Shown in pieces: positions 31,134 to 40,227 of a stretch of 64,000 nt of DNA. The notes under the pieces are model-generated. The model had not been told where the DNA came from. It made no database searches and worked only from the letters and a program-made list of their open reading frames with translations. Location of the stretch: contig NZ_JACHMS010000001.1 in the NCBI RefSeq assembly GCF_014205055.1, positions 7,964,501 to 8,028,500 on the forward strand, read 5' to 3'. The DNA comes from Streptomyces luteogriseus. Lineage in GTDB: Bacteria; Actinomycetota; Actinomycetes; Streptomycetales; Streptomycetaceae. The position numbers were made by a program, and so were the translations under genes. How positions within the stretch are numbered: position 1 is the stretch's first letter; each line of letters opens with the position of its first letter.

Positions 31134-32204
31134 ATGAAGGGCTTCGTTTTCCACGGCACCGGGAAGTCCGCCTGGGAGGAGGTCCCGGACCCGGGCATCA
31201 AGGACCCCACCGACGTCATCGTCCGGGTCGACGCCGTCACCATCTGCGGTACGGATCTGCACATCCTCAAGGGCGACGTGCCGGAGGTGCCTTCCGGGAC
31301 GGTGCTGGGTCACGAAGCGGTGGGCGAGATAGTCGAGACCGGCAGCGACGTGCGCACCGTACGGCCGGGGGACCGTGTCCTCGTCTCCTGCATCACCGCC
31401 TGCGGCCGCTGCCGCTTCTGCAGGGAGGCAGCATACGGCCAGTGCCGGGGCGGCGGAGGCTGGATCCTCGGGCACCTGATCGACGGCACGCAGGCGGAGT
31501 ACGTCCGTGTGCCCTACGCCGACCTCTCCGTGCATCCGCTGCCGGGTGGGCTGACGAGCCAGGACGCCGTCCTGTTCGCCGACATCTTCCCGACCGCCTA
31601 CGAGGTGGGCGTGATGAACGGTGCCGTACGGCCCGGTGACACGGTCGCGGTCGTCGGGGCCGGGCCCATCGGACTCGCCGCGATCCTCACCGCCAAGCTC
31701 TGCTCACCCGAGCGGATCATCGCCGTCGACCTCGCCGACTCCCGGCTCGAGGCCGCCAGGCGGCTCGGCGCCGACGCCGTCGTCCCCGTCCGCGACGACC
31801 CGGAGCAACTGGTCTCCGACCTCACTGACGGCCTGGGTGCCGACGTGGTCATCGAGGCCGTGGGTGTGCCGGAGAGTTTCGAGATGTGCACGCGCATGGT
31901 GCGGCCCGGCGGACACGTGGCCAACGTCGGTGTCCACGGCAGGCCCGCGACCCTGCACCTCGAAGATCTGTGGATCAAGAACGTGACCATCACGACCGGA
32001 CTGGTCGACACATCGTCGACGCCCACTCTGCTGAGGATGGCGGCCTCCGGCCGCCTGCCGACCACGTCGCTGGTGACCCACACCTTCTCCCTGGACCAGA
32101 TGGAGGAGGCCTACGAGGTCTTCGCGCACGCCGCCGACACCGGCGCGCTCAAGATCGTGCTCGGCGAGCCTCCCCACGACGAGCTGGCCGTCCCGGCGGC
32201 GTGA
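31134..32204 (+). CDS. Zinc-dependent medium-chain alcohol dehydrogenase
   Basis: The 356-residue protein has catalytic-zinc ligands Cys38 and His60 with Glu61, a structural zinc loop with Cys90, Cys93, Cys96 and Cys104, and a cofactor-binding loop VGAGPIGL in the middle. It would interconvert alcohols and aldehydes with NAD(P). AGGAGG lies six bases before the ATG at 31134. It is placed after GH65 and a DosR-like box, so fermentation or redox balancing in low oxygen is a reasonable inference. The substrate is not certain; the TICGTDLHILKG opening is of the class III/threonine-dehydrogenase-like branch. Confidence 0.92.
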   Translation: MKGFVFHGTGKSAWEEVPDPGIKDPTDVIVRVDAVTICGTDLHILKGDVPEVPSGTVLGHEAVGEIVETGSDVRTVRPGDRVLVSCITACGRCRFCREAAYGQCRGGGGWILGHLIDGTQAEYVRVPYADLSVHPLPGGLTSQDAVLFADIFPTAYEVGVMNGAVRPGDTVAVVGAGPIGLAAILTAKLCSPERIIAVDLADSRLEAARRLGADAVVPVRDDPEQLVSDLTDGLGADVVIEAVGVPESFEMCTRMVRPGGHVANVGVHGRPATLHLEDLWIKNVTITTGLVDTSSTPTLLRMAASGRLPTTSLVTHTFSLDQMEEAYEVFAHAADTGALKIVLGEPPHDELAVPAA

Positions 32205-32376
32205 CCGTGGCGGTGTGCGGGATGGCGCGTGCACCAGCAGACGTCGTCGTCCGGCACATCCCTGTGCGCAGGTCCTCTCCGGCGTCATGGGTCTTCTGGT
32301 CACTCCATTGCGCGGCCGATGAGTTTGCGGCTTCCGGCCGGTCCAAGCTCGTGACAGCCCAGGAAAGGACACCGCC

Positions 32377-32982
32377 ATGTCGGAGCTTCTCGTCGACTTC
32401 ATCACCTCCCTCGACGGCTACGCATCGGGAGAGGGATGGCCCGGGTTCTGGGGCCTCGAAGGCCCGGAGTACCTCGCATGGCTCGGCGAACAGCCCAAGG
32501 CCACCTACTTGATGGGAGCGAACACCTACCGCCTGATGTCGGGCTTCGCCGCAGGCGAGGTCCCGAAGGGCCAGGACGAGTTCAGGCCCGAGGAAGAGGC
32601 ATCCGTCGACGAGCTCACGCAAGCGTCCAAGGTGGTGTTCTCCTCCTCACTCGAGGAGCCACTGACCTGGGCCAACTCCACGCTCGTCCGTGACGACGCC
32701 GTCGAGGCGGTCCGTGCCATGAAGTCGAGCGGCTCGGGGCTCCTCAGCACGATCGGCAGCCTCAGCCTGTGCCGATCCCTGCTGCGTGCCGGACTCGTCG
32801 ACCGCTTCCGGGTCGTGATGTTCCCGGTGATCACCGGTGCCACGGGCGAAGAACGCATCTACGACGGCTATCCGGACGTTGCCCTCGAGATGATCGAGCA
32901 CCGCACCTTCGACGGCCGCATCCAGCTGGTCGAGTACAAGCCCCGCGTGCTCGAACACCCGCCGCTCGGCGCCCCTGCGTGA
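32377..32982 (+). CDS. RibD C-terminal / dihydrofolate-reductase-like protein
   Basis: The 201-residue protein has the DHFR-like fold of RibD C-terminal proteins (LLVDFITSLDGYASG at the start; LMGANTYRLMSGF; LLSTIGSLSLCRSLLRAGLV; FRVVMFPVITG). Such proteins bind NADPH and reduce small molecules, but most stand-alone members have no assigned substrate. GAAAGGA lies before the ATG at 32377. It stands alone after the stress island and has no partner gene downstream, where only relics follow. Confidence 0.85.
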   Translation: MSELLVDFITSLDGYASGEGWPGFWGLEGPEYLAWLGEQPKATYLMGANTYRLMSGFAAGEVPKGQDEFRPEEEASVDELTQASKVVFSSSLEEPLTWANSTLVRDDAVEAVRAMKSSGSGLLSTIGSLSLCRSLLRAGLVDRFRVVMFPVITGATGEERIYDGYPDVALEMIEHRTFDGRIQLVEYKPRVLEHPPLGAPA

Positions 32983-33040
32983 CGTCGCCCCGTCCGCCGG
33001 TCTGGACACCCGCCAGGCCGGTGCCGGCGGGCCGCGGAGC

Positions 33041-33231
33041 CAAGACCTCATAGCGGGCGAACGGCCAAGGCCGGTGCTCGGCGAGGCGTCGGGCCACCGT
33101 CTTGAACGGCGTGTCGTGCTCGGCGCGGACGATCGGGCCCCATGGTCGGCCAGGACCTCGGCCGCCGTACCGCCGAGCCCGAACAGGATCAGTGTCCCGA
33201 ACACCTCGTCCTGAACCAGAGCCGCGGGCTC
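33041..33231 (-). pseudogene. Two joined relics: NDP-forming acyl-CoA synthetase piece and CBS piece
   Basis: From 33231 to 33139 the reverse strand reads ALVQDEVFGTLILFGLGG then TAAEVLADHG, a signature stretch of the ATP-grasp part of NDP-forming acyl-CoA synthetases. From 33127 to 33041 another frame reads RAEHDTPFKTVARRLAEHRP, the opening of a CBS motif. The two come from different proteins and are abutted within a few bases, so a deletion fused them. Both families are typical of the stress island next door. Confidence 0.5.
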
Positions 33232-34468
33232 ACAGGCGGATGATGACCAGCACCGTGTCGTCGGTGTTGCCGGAGGACGGGAGGAGGTCGGCCAAGAGGG
33301 CATCGGCCAGGGTCTCGGGGCCGGCGCTGCCGTGGCGGGCGAGGGCGTCGGCGAGGCGGGCCAGGCCGGCGTCGATGTCCTCGTCGCGGCGTTCGATCAG
33401 GCCGTCGGAGTAGAGGACCAGGGTGGCGCCCTCGGCGAAGGCCGTACTGGCCTCCGGCCGCGGGACGTGTTCGGGGCGCGCGCCGAGAGGCGGATCGGTC
33501 GCCTGGTCGAGGAAGGTCACCGTGCCGTCGGGGTGGAGCAGGGCGGGCGGTGGGTGGCCCGCGCTGCTGTACCTGAGGGTGTGGGTCTCCCAGTCGATGT
33601 AGGTCTTCACCACCGTGGTCGACTCCGCACCTTCGACGTGGCGGGCGTACAGTCCGAGGGCTTCCAGCGCCCTGGCCGGGCCGTCGGCGACACGGGCGGC
33701 CGCGCTCAGCGCGCTGCGCAGCTGCCCCATGACACCGGCCGCTTCCAGGCCGTGGCCGACGACGTCTCCGACGGCGACGGCGATGCGGTCGCCCGGCAGG
33801 TCGACCAGGTCGTACCAGTCGCCGCACACGTTCAGGGTGCCGACGGCGGGCCGGTAGCGGACGGCCGCCCGATGGTGCCCGACCGGATCCGGGGCGGGCA
33901 GCATCGCCGCCTGCAGGGCCAGGGCGACCTCGCGTTCGCGCGCATGGGCCAGACGCAGGCGTTCGTTGACTTCCTGCAATTCACGGGAGCGGGTGTAGAG
34001 CTCGGCCTCCAGCACGCGTGCCCTGCTGCTCTCGCCGCCCGTGCCGCCGCGGGCGCGGGCGTGGATGAGCTCGGTGACCTCCTCCACCCGGTGCGCGATC
34101 AGCGTCACCCGCCTGTCCGGGCCCAGCACGGGTGCGTTGACCGGGCTCCAGAAGTGTTCCACCCAGTGGCCGGGCCGCTCGGGGTCCTCGATGTCGTAAC
34201 GCAGCAGCGCCATGGTGTCGCGCTCGCCGGTGGCCACCACGCGGAGCATCGACGCCTGGGTCTCCCTCATGCCGGCCGCGGCCGGGTCGTTGGGGTTCTC
34301 GGGGAAGACGTCGAAGATGTAGCGGCCCAGCAGTTGCTCACGGGTGCGCCCGGCCAGACGGAGGAAGTCCTCGTTGGCGTCGGCGTACACCAGTTCGGGG
34401 GTGAGCAGAGCCACCATGCCGGGCAGGGCATGGAAGACCGCCTCGTAGTCGATCTGCGGTTCCGTCAT
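33230..34468 (-). CDS. PAS-PP2C phosphatase (SpoIIE type)
   Basis: The 412-residue protein has an N-terminal PAS domain (YEAVFHALPGMVALLTPELV; DANEDFLRLAGRTREQLLGR), a helical connector and a C-terminal PP2C/SpoIIE domain. Metal-site segments are CGDWYDLVDL, VGDVVGHGLEAA, SSAGHPPPALL and YSDGLIERR near the end. It would dephosphorylate a STAS-type antagonist in response to the PAS signal. The ATG at 34468 follows a weak GAGGCGGG. No intact kinase or antagonist lies beside it. It is one of three such phosphatases in the window. Confidence 0.88.
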   Translation of the reverse strand: MTEPQIDYEAVFHALPGMVALLTPELVYADANEDFLRLAGRTREQLLGRYIFDVFPENPNDPAAAGMRETQASMLRVVATGERDTMALLRYDIEDPERPGHWVEHFWSPVNAPVLGPDRRVTLIAHRVEEVTELIHARARGGTGGESSRARVLEAELYTRSRELQEVNERLRLAHAREREVALALQAAMLPAPDPVGHHRAAVRYRPAVGTLNVCGDWYDLVDLPGDRIAVAVGDVVGHGLEAAGVMGQLRSALSAAARVADGPARALEALGLYARHVEGAESTTVVKTYIDWETHTLRYSSAGHPPPALLHPDGTVTFLDQATDPPLGARPEHVPRPEASTAFAEGATLVLYSDGLIERRDEDIDAGLARLADALARHGSAGPETLADALLADLLPSSGNTDDTVLVIIRL

Positions 34469-34711
34469 GTGTTGCCCGCCTCGGCGCCGACCGTCACTGT
34501 GCGGCTCCACGATAGAAGTGAATGCGCCACGCGGTCGTGCCCGCTGCTCCAGGCCCCCCGGAGTCACCTGGGTGGCCCCGCCATGCGCGTGACATGTGTG
34601 GAGCCGGGGCACCGGAACGCAACGGTGACAGCCGAGGGGGTGTCAGTTCCCGTACCGCAGCGGGCGGTGGGCCTCGTACTCGCTGCCCGCCGCCAGTCCG
34701 TACGTCACCGA

Positions 34712-35274
34712 GCGGTGACGACACCATCCGCCTGTGGGACATCACCGACCCGGCCCGCCCCGGATGCTGGACGCTCACCGGGCACGAGGGGAACGTCAAG
34801 CCCGTGGCCTTCAGCCCCGACGGGAGGGCCCTGGCCCCGGGCTCCGACGACCGCGACGTCCGTATCCGGGACCTGACCGACCCGCACCACGCCGTCCCCG
34901 TCGCCGTCCTCGAGGGTCATCGGCATTTCGTGGACGCCCTCGCCTACAGCCGGGACGGCCGTACGCTGCTGAGCGGGAGCGACGACCGTACGGCGAGACT
35001 GTGGGACGTGACCGACCGCGCGCACCCCGCTCACCTGGCCCACCTCACCAACCCCCGCGGTACGGTGAAGGAGGTGCGTCCTCTCGCGGCGAACGGCACC
35101 TTCCTCACCGTGACGGCCCGGAGGTGCGGCCGCGACTCCGGATGCGCCACCGACGTCGGCCCCGGATCCCGCTGGGCGGCCTTCCACCCACCGGCGTGCC
35201 CCTCGAACCGCATCGCCCTGGCACACCCCGACTCCTCCGACTGCTTCCTGCCCGGGGGCGTCCGGGATCAGTAG
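34712..35274 (+). pseudogene. Truncated WD40-repeat protein
   Basis: From GDDTIRLWDITDPARP the frame holds two to three WD40 blades (HEGNVKPVAFSPDGRALAPG; GHRHFVDALAYSRDGRTLLS; SDDRTARLWDVTDRAHP) and then decays. There is no start codon with a ribosome site and no N-terminal domain. In Streptomyces such blades usually end large STAND/kinase proteins. This is a leftover of one. It meets the reverse-strand cellulase gene end to end. Confidence 0.6.
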
Positions 35275-36233
35275 CCGTAGATCATCTTGTAGGCGACCTC
35301 GGGGAGGAACTGGCCGGCCGAGGAGCCGCCTCCGACGCCGCAGTTGCCGTCGGACTCACCCGGGGTCTTGATCCACAAGAGCATCTCGGCGCCTCCGCCC
35401 GACTGTGTGGGGGTGCCGATGCGACGGCCTGAGGGATTGCACCACTGGCCGTTGGAGCCGTTGCCGTTGCGGCTGGTGTCCACGACGAACGGCTTGGTGT
35501 AGCCGTAGCGGGAGCTCAGTTCACGGTTGACGGCGTTGCCGTAGGCGGTGTTCTCGGCGGTGGTGATGTAGTTGGAGATGTTGAGCGAGAAGCCGTGGGC
35601 CTGCCGGAGGCCGGCTTCGTGCAGGCGCCGGGCCATGGTCGCCGCGTCGGCCCAGCGCGGATTGCCGGCGTCCATGTAGACCCAGGTGTTGGGGGCTTGG
35701 CGGCTGAACGCCGCGACGGCCCCCGTGAGCATGCCCTCGCGTTCGTCGATCTGTGCCTGGTTCATGCAGCCGTAGTCCCCGAGGGAGTCCGGCTCGAGGA
35801 TGACCACGGCCGGGCGGCTGCCGATACCGCCGGCGAACTGGGCGATCCAGTCGGCGTAGGCGGACGGGGAGGCGGCTCCGCCTGCGGAGTGCCCGCCGCA
35901 GTAGTCGCGGTTGTAGACGTTGTAGGCGACGAGGACGGGCAGTTTGTCGGCGCGGTCCGCCGCTCCCGCGTACGCGCCCGTGGCGGAGCCGATGGCGCCG
36001 CTCCAGGAGCCGAACCAGCGGGCCATCGGGGTGTTGGCGATGGAGGCGTTGATGGCGGCGGCTCGGCCGTCACCCTGGTTGGCGGCCACCCACCTCTTCG
36101 GGCTGGAGTCGGGGTCCACATAGAACCCACTGGTCATGGTCGTCGGATCGGCCGCGTGCGCGGACGGTGCGACGGCGAGCGCCAGCGGCGCGGTGAAGAG
36201 TGCTACGGCCAAGGCGCGGAGTCGGCGGCGCAT
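35268..36233 (-). CDS. Secreted GH6 cellulase (endoglucanase type)
   Basis: The 321-residue protein has a signal peptide (cut near AHA-ADP, residue 27) and a GH6 barrel. Catalytic Asp110 lies in YNRDYC and Asp149 in LEPDSLGD, with KPFVVDTSRNGNGSNGQWCN later. Four Cys fit the two GH6 disulphides. There is no carbohydrate-binding module, so it is a catalytic-domain-only enzyme that cuts beta-1,4-glucan outside the cell. The ATG at 36233 is 87 bases from two CebR-like operators (36320-36348). A LacI regulator gene is divergent. Cello-oligosaccharide induction is therefore likely. Confidence 0.93.
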   Translation of the reverse strand: MRRRLRALAVALFTAPLALAVAPSAHAADPTTMTSGFYVDPDSSPKRWVAANQGDGRAAAINASIANTPMARWFGSWSGAIGSATGAYAGAADRADKLPVLVAYNVYNRDYCGGHSAGGAASPSAYADWIAQFAGGIGSRPAVVILEPDSLGDYGCMNQAQIDEREGMLTGAVAAFSRQAPNTWVYMDAGNPRWADAATMARRLHEAGLRQAHGFSLNISNYITTAENTAYGNAVNRELSSRYGYTKPFVVDTSRNGNGSNGQWCNPSGRRIGTPTQSGGGAEMLLWIKTPGESDGNCGVGGGSSAGQFLPEVAYKMIYGY

Positions 36234-36319
36234 GACTGAACCTCAACTTCCTGGCAGGGGTGTGTCGCACCTCTGGTCCCGAGCGTGCGACCTGAGCGAG
36301 AGCGGTGGTACGCCTGGAT

Positions 36320-36348
36320 TGGGAGCGCTCCCACTGGAAGCGCTCCCA
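36320..36348. promoter_or_regulatory. Tandem CebR-type operators before the cellulase
   Basis: TGGGAGCGCTCCCA at 36320-36333 is the exact 14-bp palindrome known as the CebR (cellobiose repressor) box in Streptomyces. TGGAAGCGCTCCCA at 36335-36348 follows with one mismatch. Both lie within 120 bases of the GH6 start. Confidence 0.85.
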
Positions 36349-36466
36349 ACAGCACTGGAAATTCGTTGGGGTGTGCTCGGTATGGTGTGGCGGGGTGGTT
36401 GAGGTGTCAAGAGTCTCTGCGCAACTCGAGGCACAGGGACGGGAATCAGCCTCTGGGGTGCGAAAC

Positions 36467-36480
36467 TGGAAGCGGTCCCA
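36467..36480. promoter_or_regulatory. Third CebR-like operator, before the LacI gene
   Basis: TGGAAGCGGTCCCA is a weaker form of the box at 36320 (two mismatches). It lies 117 bases before the ATG of the regulator gene at 36597, so that gene may be under the same control or under its own. Confidence 0.6.
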
Positions 36481-36596
36481 GTCCTGTGGAGGTAGGGACT
36501 CTCCGCCTGCCCTGTGCGTCCCTCGGGTGGGTGGCACCGCCACGAGCCGGGGTGAGACGCTTTCCCGTCCAGTCGTGAGGGAAAGGCTCGTGGTTC

Positions 36597-37610
36597 ATGG
36601 CAGAAGGTGCGCCGCGTCGGCAGCCGACGCTCGTCGAGGTGGCCGAACGCGCCGGTGTTTCCCGTTCCGTGGCTTCCCGTGCGCTCAACAACGCTCCTCA
36701 CGTGAGCCGTTCCAAACGTGAGGCGGTCGAACGGGCTGCCCGGCAACTCGGCTATGTGCCCAATCCGTCCGCCCGTGCGCTCGCCACGCGGCAGACGGGT
36801 GCCGCCGCCCTGATTGTCTCGGGAGAGGATCCGTCGATCTTCGCGGACCCCTTCTACGCCCAGGTGATCGTGGGCGCGTCGCAGGCTCTGGAGGAGGCCG
36901 ACCTGCATCTGATGCTGTGTCTGGCCGCGTCCGACCGGGGCCGCACACGGGTGGAGGAACTCCTCCGGTCCAGGGGGGCCGACGGCGTCATGCTGATGGC
37001 GCTGCGCGAGAACGATCCGCTGACCCGTATGGCCCAGGAGGCGGAGATACCCGTCGTGTTCGGAGGACGCCCGGTCGGTTCGGCTCCCCGGTGGTACGTG
37101 GACGTCGACAACGTCGGCGGAGCGCGGGAGGCCACCGAGTACCTGGTGTCGCTCGGCCGGACTCGCGTGGCCGCGATCTGCGGGCGTCTGGACACCGAGG
37201 CCGGGCGCGCCCGCTACCGCGGCCACCGGGACGCCTTGCTGGCGGCCGGCCTCGATCCGTTGCCGCCGCAGGAGGGAGACTTCACCGAGCCCAGCGGAGC
37301 AGCCGCCATGGCCGTACTGCTGGCCGACCATCCCGACCTGGACGGGGTGTTCGCCGCCAACGACAACATGGCGGCGGGGGCGCTGCGCATGTTGCGTGCG
37401 TCCGGCCGGGCGGTCCCTGACGATGTCGCCGTGGTGGGCTTCGACGACCTGACCGTCGCCCAGGTCGCCGATCCGCCCCTCACCACCGTCCATCAGCCCG
37501 TAACGGCGCTCGGACGGGAGATGGCGCGCATGCTCGTCACGCTCATCAACGGACAGGAACCCACCCCGTTGATCCTGCCCACACGGCTGGTCACCCGCTC
37601 AAGCGCCTGA
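36597..37610 (+). CDS. LacI-family sugar-responsive repressor
   Basis: The 337-residue protein has an N-terminal LacI helix-turn-helix (TLVEVAERAGVSRSVASRAL) with a hinge helix (NPSARALATRQTGA) and a periplasmic-binding-like effector domain ending in VVGFDDLTVAQVADPPLTTV. It should repress transcription until it binds a sugar. It is divergent from the cellulase. CebR itself usually sits next to the cebEFG transporter, so this may be a local paralogue. A hairpin at 37727 ends the gene. Confidence 0.9.
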   Translation: MAEGAPRRQPTLVEVAERAGVSRSVASRALNNAPHVSRSKREAVERAARQLGYVPNPSARALATRQTGAAALIVSGEDPSIFADPFYAQVIVGASQALEEADLHLMLCLAASDRGRTRVEELLRSRGADGVMLMALRENDPLTRMAQEAEIPVVFGGRPVGSAPRWYVDVDNVGGAREATEYLVSLGRTRVAAICGRLDTEAGRARYRGHRDALLAAGLDPLPPQEGDFTEPSGAAAMAVLLADHPDLDGVFAANDNMAAGALRMLRASGRAVPDDVAVVGFDDLTVAQVADPPLTTVHQPVTALGREMARMLVTLINGQEPTPLILPTRLVTRSSA

Positions 37611-37726
37611 CCGGTCCGCGCCGGCGGACATGACGGTGAGGCCGGCTCCGGGCGGCTGCCGCGCACTCCGGCATGTCCTCGGACGACGGCAAGTACCGCC
37701 TGGCACCCGGCGGGACGTCCACTGGC

Positions 37727-37755
37727 GTGGGCCCCGCACGAGCGGCGGGGCCCAC
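37727..37755. terminator. Bidirectional terminator between LacI and xylanase genes
   Basis: GTGGGCCCCGC (37727-37737) pairs with GCGGGGCCCAC (37745-37755) around ACGAGCG. It sits between two convergent genes and ends five bases before the stop of the GH10-GH62 gene. Confidence 0.8.
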
Positions 37756-37759
37756 AGGG

Positions 37760-39778
37760 TCAGCAGGTGGCGTTCGTCTGGGTGAGCAGACCCAGCCGCC
37801 ACGGCAGGGTGTCGTAGTCACCGCCGGCGTTGGGGTTCATGCCCTGGTAGAGGTACTGGAGCCGGCAGGCGGGGATGGTGAGTGTCTGGTCGTAACCGGC
37901 GCGGATCATCTCGCCGTGGCTGATGTCCCTGGTCCAGGCTCCTGACGGGAAGGTGACGTTGTTCGCCCTGGCGAAGGGGTTGCTCTCGGACGCGGCCAGC
38001 GGGGTCCAGGAGCCGGCGAGGCTGGTTGTCGTCCAGGAGCGGAAGTAGCGTCGCCCGTCGGATCCGATGGCCTCGACGAGGAGCAGATACTGGTTGGAGC
38101 CCTGCACCTTGTACACGTTGCTCGCCTCGAAGAGGGCGTACTTGGAGTCCCGGGCCGCGATGACGGTGTTCGTGAAGCCGTTGGGGAACTGGCCGACGCT
38201 CGTCTGGGAGCGGTACAGGTGTCCGTTGTCGTCGGAGGAGAACAGGTAGCAGTTGGCGCTGTCGCAGATCACCCACATGTCGACCCAGTGGCCGTTGCCG
38301 ATGTTCTGCTTGATGATGTCCGGCATCGACGAGTAGAAGTTGCGCGGGGCGCTCCACCCGTTCGGGTTGCTGATGTCGGGGTTCGTCGAGTACGAGGCGT
38401 TGCCGGTCTGGTACACGAGGTACCACAGGCGTTGCGGCGCGTAGTAGAAGACCTGCGGCGCGGCTCGGTACCCCTTCCCGATGGCGCTGCGGTCGAGGTA
38501 GTGGTGCGTGGCCGAGCCGGCCTGCGACCAGTCGCTGAAGTTCAGGTAGACCAGGTTGTACCCGGAGGAACTCGCGGTACTGGCGAACACGTGGTACTTG
38601 CCGTTGTACTGGACGACCGTCGGATCCTTGATGCCGGCGATGTTGTGGGTGGCGTCCGGCTTCGGCGATACCAGCGTGCCGCTGGAGCTCCAGGAGAAGC
38701 GGGAGGGCAGCGCGGCTGCGGACCGGGGTGAACGGGTGCCGGCCTGCTTCACCGCGACCGAGCCGCCCATCGAGGTGAGCGCTGACTGGTAGGCCGCCTT
38801 CTTGTTCCCGTTGCGGTCGAACAGCAGGGGGTTCTCCTGGCTGCGCCAGGAGTCGCTGTCGCGGATGCCCCAGACGGTGATGCCGGTGCAGCGGGCCACG
38901 TTCATACAGGCCCTGACGGTGTTCGCGTACGCGTTCGGGGGTGCCTGCGCGATGTCCAGTTCGGTGATCTGCACGTCGACACCGAGGGCGGCGAAGTTCG
39001 ACAGCGTCGTCTGGAAGCTTGCGGGCGGGCCGCCGGCGCCGAAGTGGGCTTGGAGGCCGACGCAGTCGATGGGCACGCCGCGCGCCTTGAAGTCGCGCAC
39101 CATCCGGTAGACGCCCTGGGTCTTGGCGTCGCTCCAGTTCTCGATGTTGTAGTCGTTGTAGCAGAGCTTGGCGGCGGGGTCGGCGGACCGCGCGGTGCGG
39201 AAGGCCTGCTCGAGGAAGCCGGTGCCCAGGACGTCCCGGAAGACCGAGCTGCGCAGCTGGCCGCTGCCACCGTCGGCGAAGGCCTCGTTGACGACGTCCC
39301 AGGAGTGGATGCGGCCCTTGTAGCGGTTCATCACCGTGGTGATGTGGTTGTTCATGACGCTGCGCAGCGTGTTCGCGTCCCTGATGGAGTTGACCCAGCC
39401 GGGCAGTTGGGAGTGCCAGACGAGGGTGTGGCCGCGGACGCGCTGACCGCGGGCCGCCGCTCGGTTGACGATCTGGTCGGCGGGGCCGAAGGTGAACGAG
39501 CCGCGGGACCGCTCGGTCGCGTCCCACTTCATCTCGTTCTCGGGTGTGACCGAGTTGAACTCGCGGTCCAGGATGGTGGTGTACGTGCCGTCGCCCAGCC
39601 TTCCGGCGGCCACCGCGGTCCCGAAGTACCGTCCGGACTGGGCCGCTTGGGCCCCGAGCGTGGACGCCCGGACGGTGTCGGGTACGGCGGTCGCGGCACC
39701 GGGCGTCATCAGCGCGCCGATGGCCAGCAGGGATAACACCGACGCTCGGCGACGGCCGAGCCGTGTGAGCGGGTTCAT
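37760..39778 (-). CDS. Secreted bifunctional GH10 xylanase - GH62 arabinofuranosidase
   Basis: The 672-residue protein has a signal peptide, then a GH10 barrel (residues about 40-335) with acid/base Glu165 in WDVVNEAF and nucleophile Glu273 in ITELDI. A short linker of about 20 residues (near 340-358) leads to a GH62 five-bladed propeller (from about 359) with catalytic Asp385 in AGIKDPTVV. GH10 cuts the xylan backbone and GH62 removes arabinofuranosyl side chains, so the two activities help each other. No carbohydrate-binding module is present between or after them, which is unusual, since most Streptomyces GH10 and GH62 enzymes are separate and carry one. A palindrome at 40030 is 250 bases upstream. 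Confidence 0.93.
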   Translation of the reverse strand: MNPLTRLGRRRASVLSLLAIGALMTPGAATAVPDTVRASTLGAQAAQSGRYFGTAVAAGRLGDGTYTTILDREFNSVTPENEMKWDATERSRGSFTFGPADQIVNRAAARGQRVRGHTLVWHSQLPGWVNSIRDANTLRSVMNNHITTVMNRYKGRIHSWDVVNEAFADGGSGQLRSSVFRDVLGTGFLEQAFRTARSADPAAKLCYNDYNIENWSDAKTQGVYRMVRDFKARGVPIDCVGLQAHFGAGGPPASFQTTLSNFAALGVDVQITELDIAQAPPNAYANTVRACMNVARCTGITVWGIRDSDSWRSQENPLLFDRNGNKKAAYQSALTSMGGSVAVKQAGTRSPRSAAALPSRFSWSSSGTLVSPKPDATHNIAGIKDPTVVQYNGKYHVFASTASSSGYNLVYLNFSDWSQAGSATHHYLDRSAIGKGYRAAPQVFYYAPQRLWYLVYQTGNASYSTNPDISNPNGWSAPRNFYSSMPDIIKQNIGNGHWVDMWVICDSANCYLFSSDDNGHLYRSQTSVGQFPNGFTNTVIAARDSKYALFEASNVYKVQGSNQYLLLVEAIGSDGRRYFRSWTTTSLAGSWTPLAASESNPFARANNVTFPSGAWTRDISHGEMIRAGYDQTLTIPACRLQYLYQGMNPNAGGDYDTLPWRLGLLTQTNATC

Positions 39779-40029
39779 GGTTCTCCTTCACGTTCGTGGG
39801 GGGTTCGGGGGTGCGGTCGGTGGGGCCGGATCCGGGCCTGGAATGACGAGGCCATGACATGTTTGCGGCAGGGTTCGTCTTGTGCCACCCCTCGTCCGTG
39901 TCGTACGCCAGGGTCGAAGTGATCCCATCTCTGTTCGTGATGTCGAACGCGAAACGACTCATCGAGCATTCTGGATGATAGGAGGCTGGCCGATGCCGTC
40001 AATACGTCTCGCATGATTCGTATGACGCA

Positions 40030-40042
40030 TCGAAACATTCGA
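40030..40042. promoter_or_regulatory. Palindrome in the divergent xylanase/galactosidase spacer
   Basis: TCGAAACATTCGA has 5-bp perfect arms around ACA, and GCAT/ATGC outside extend the symmetry. It lies in the 449-base divergent spacer (39779-40227), 252 bases from the xylanase start and about 190 from the galactosidase start. The spacer is AT-richer than its surroundings and holds no gene. The site fits a LacI/ROK-type operator, but the regulator is not known. Confidence 0.4.
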
Positions 40043-40227
40043 ATGCCCTCGGCCTGGATGAAGGCAAGCGAGGACAGCGAAGGTCAATGGTGTTGACATG
40101 TTCGGACGCCTCTCTAGTATCCGAGAGGCCCAAAGTTTCCGAACGGCAGTCGAAATTGCGAACGTCTCGCCCCCGCCCAGTGGTGTCATGAATATGACAC
40201 GACGCCCCTTCCGGTAAAGGAGCCCCG

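Noticed and set aside
37818..39962. A 714-residue reverse frame over the GH10-GH62 gene
   Set aside because: It overlaps the true xylanase frame and lacks any motif; composition is Arg/Pro/His-rich.
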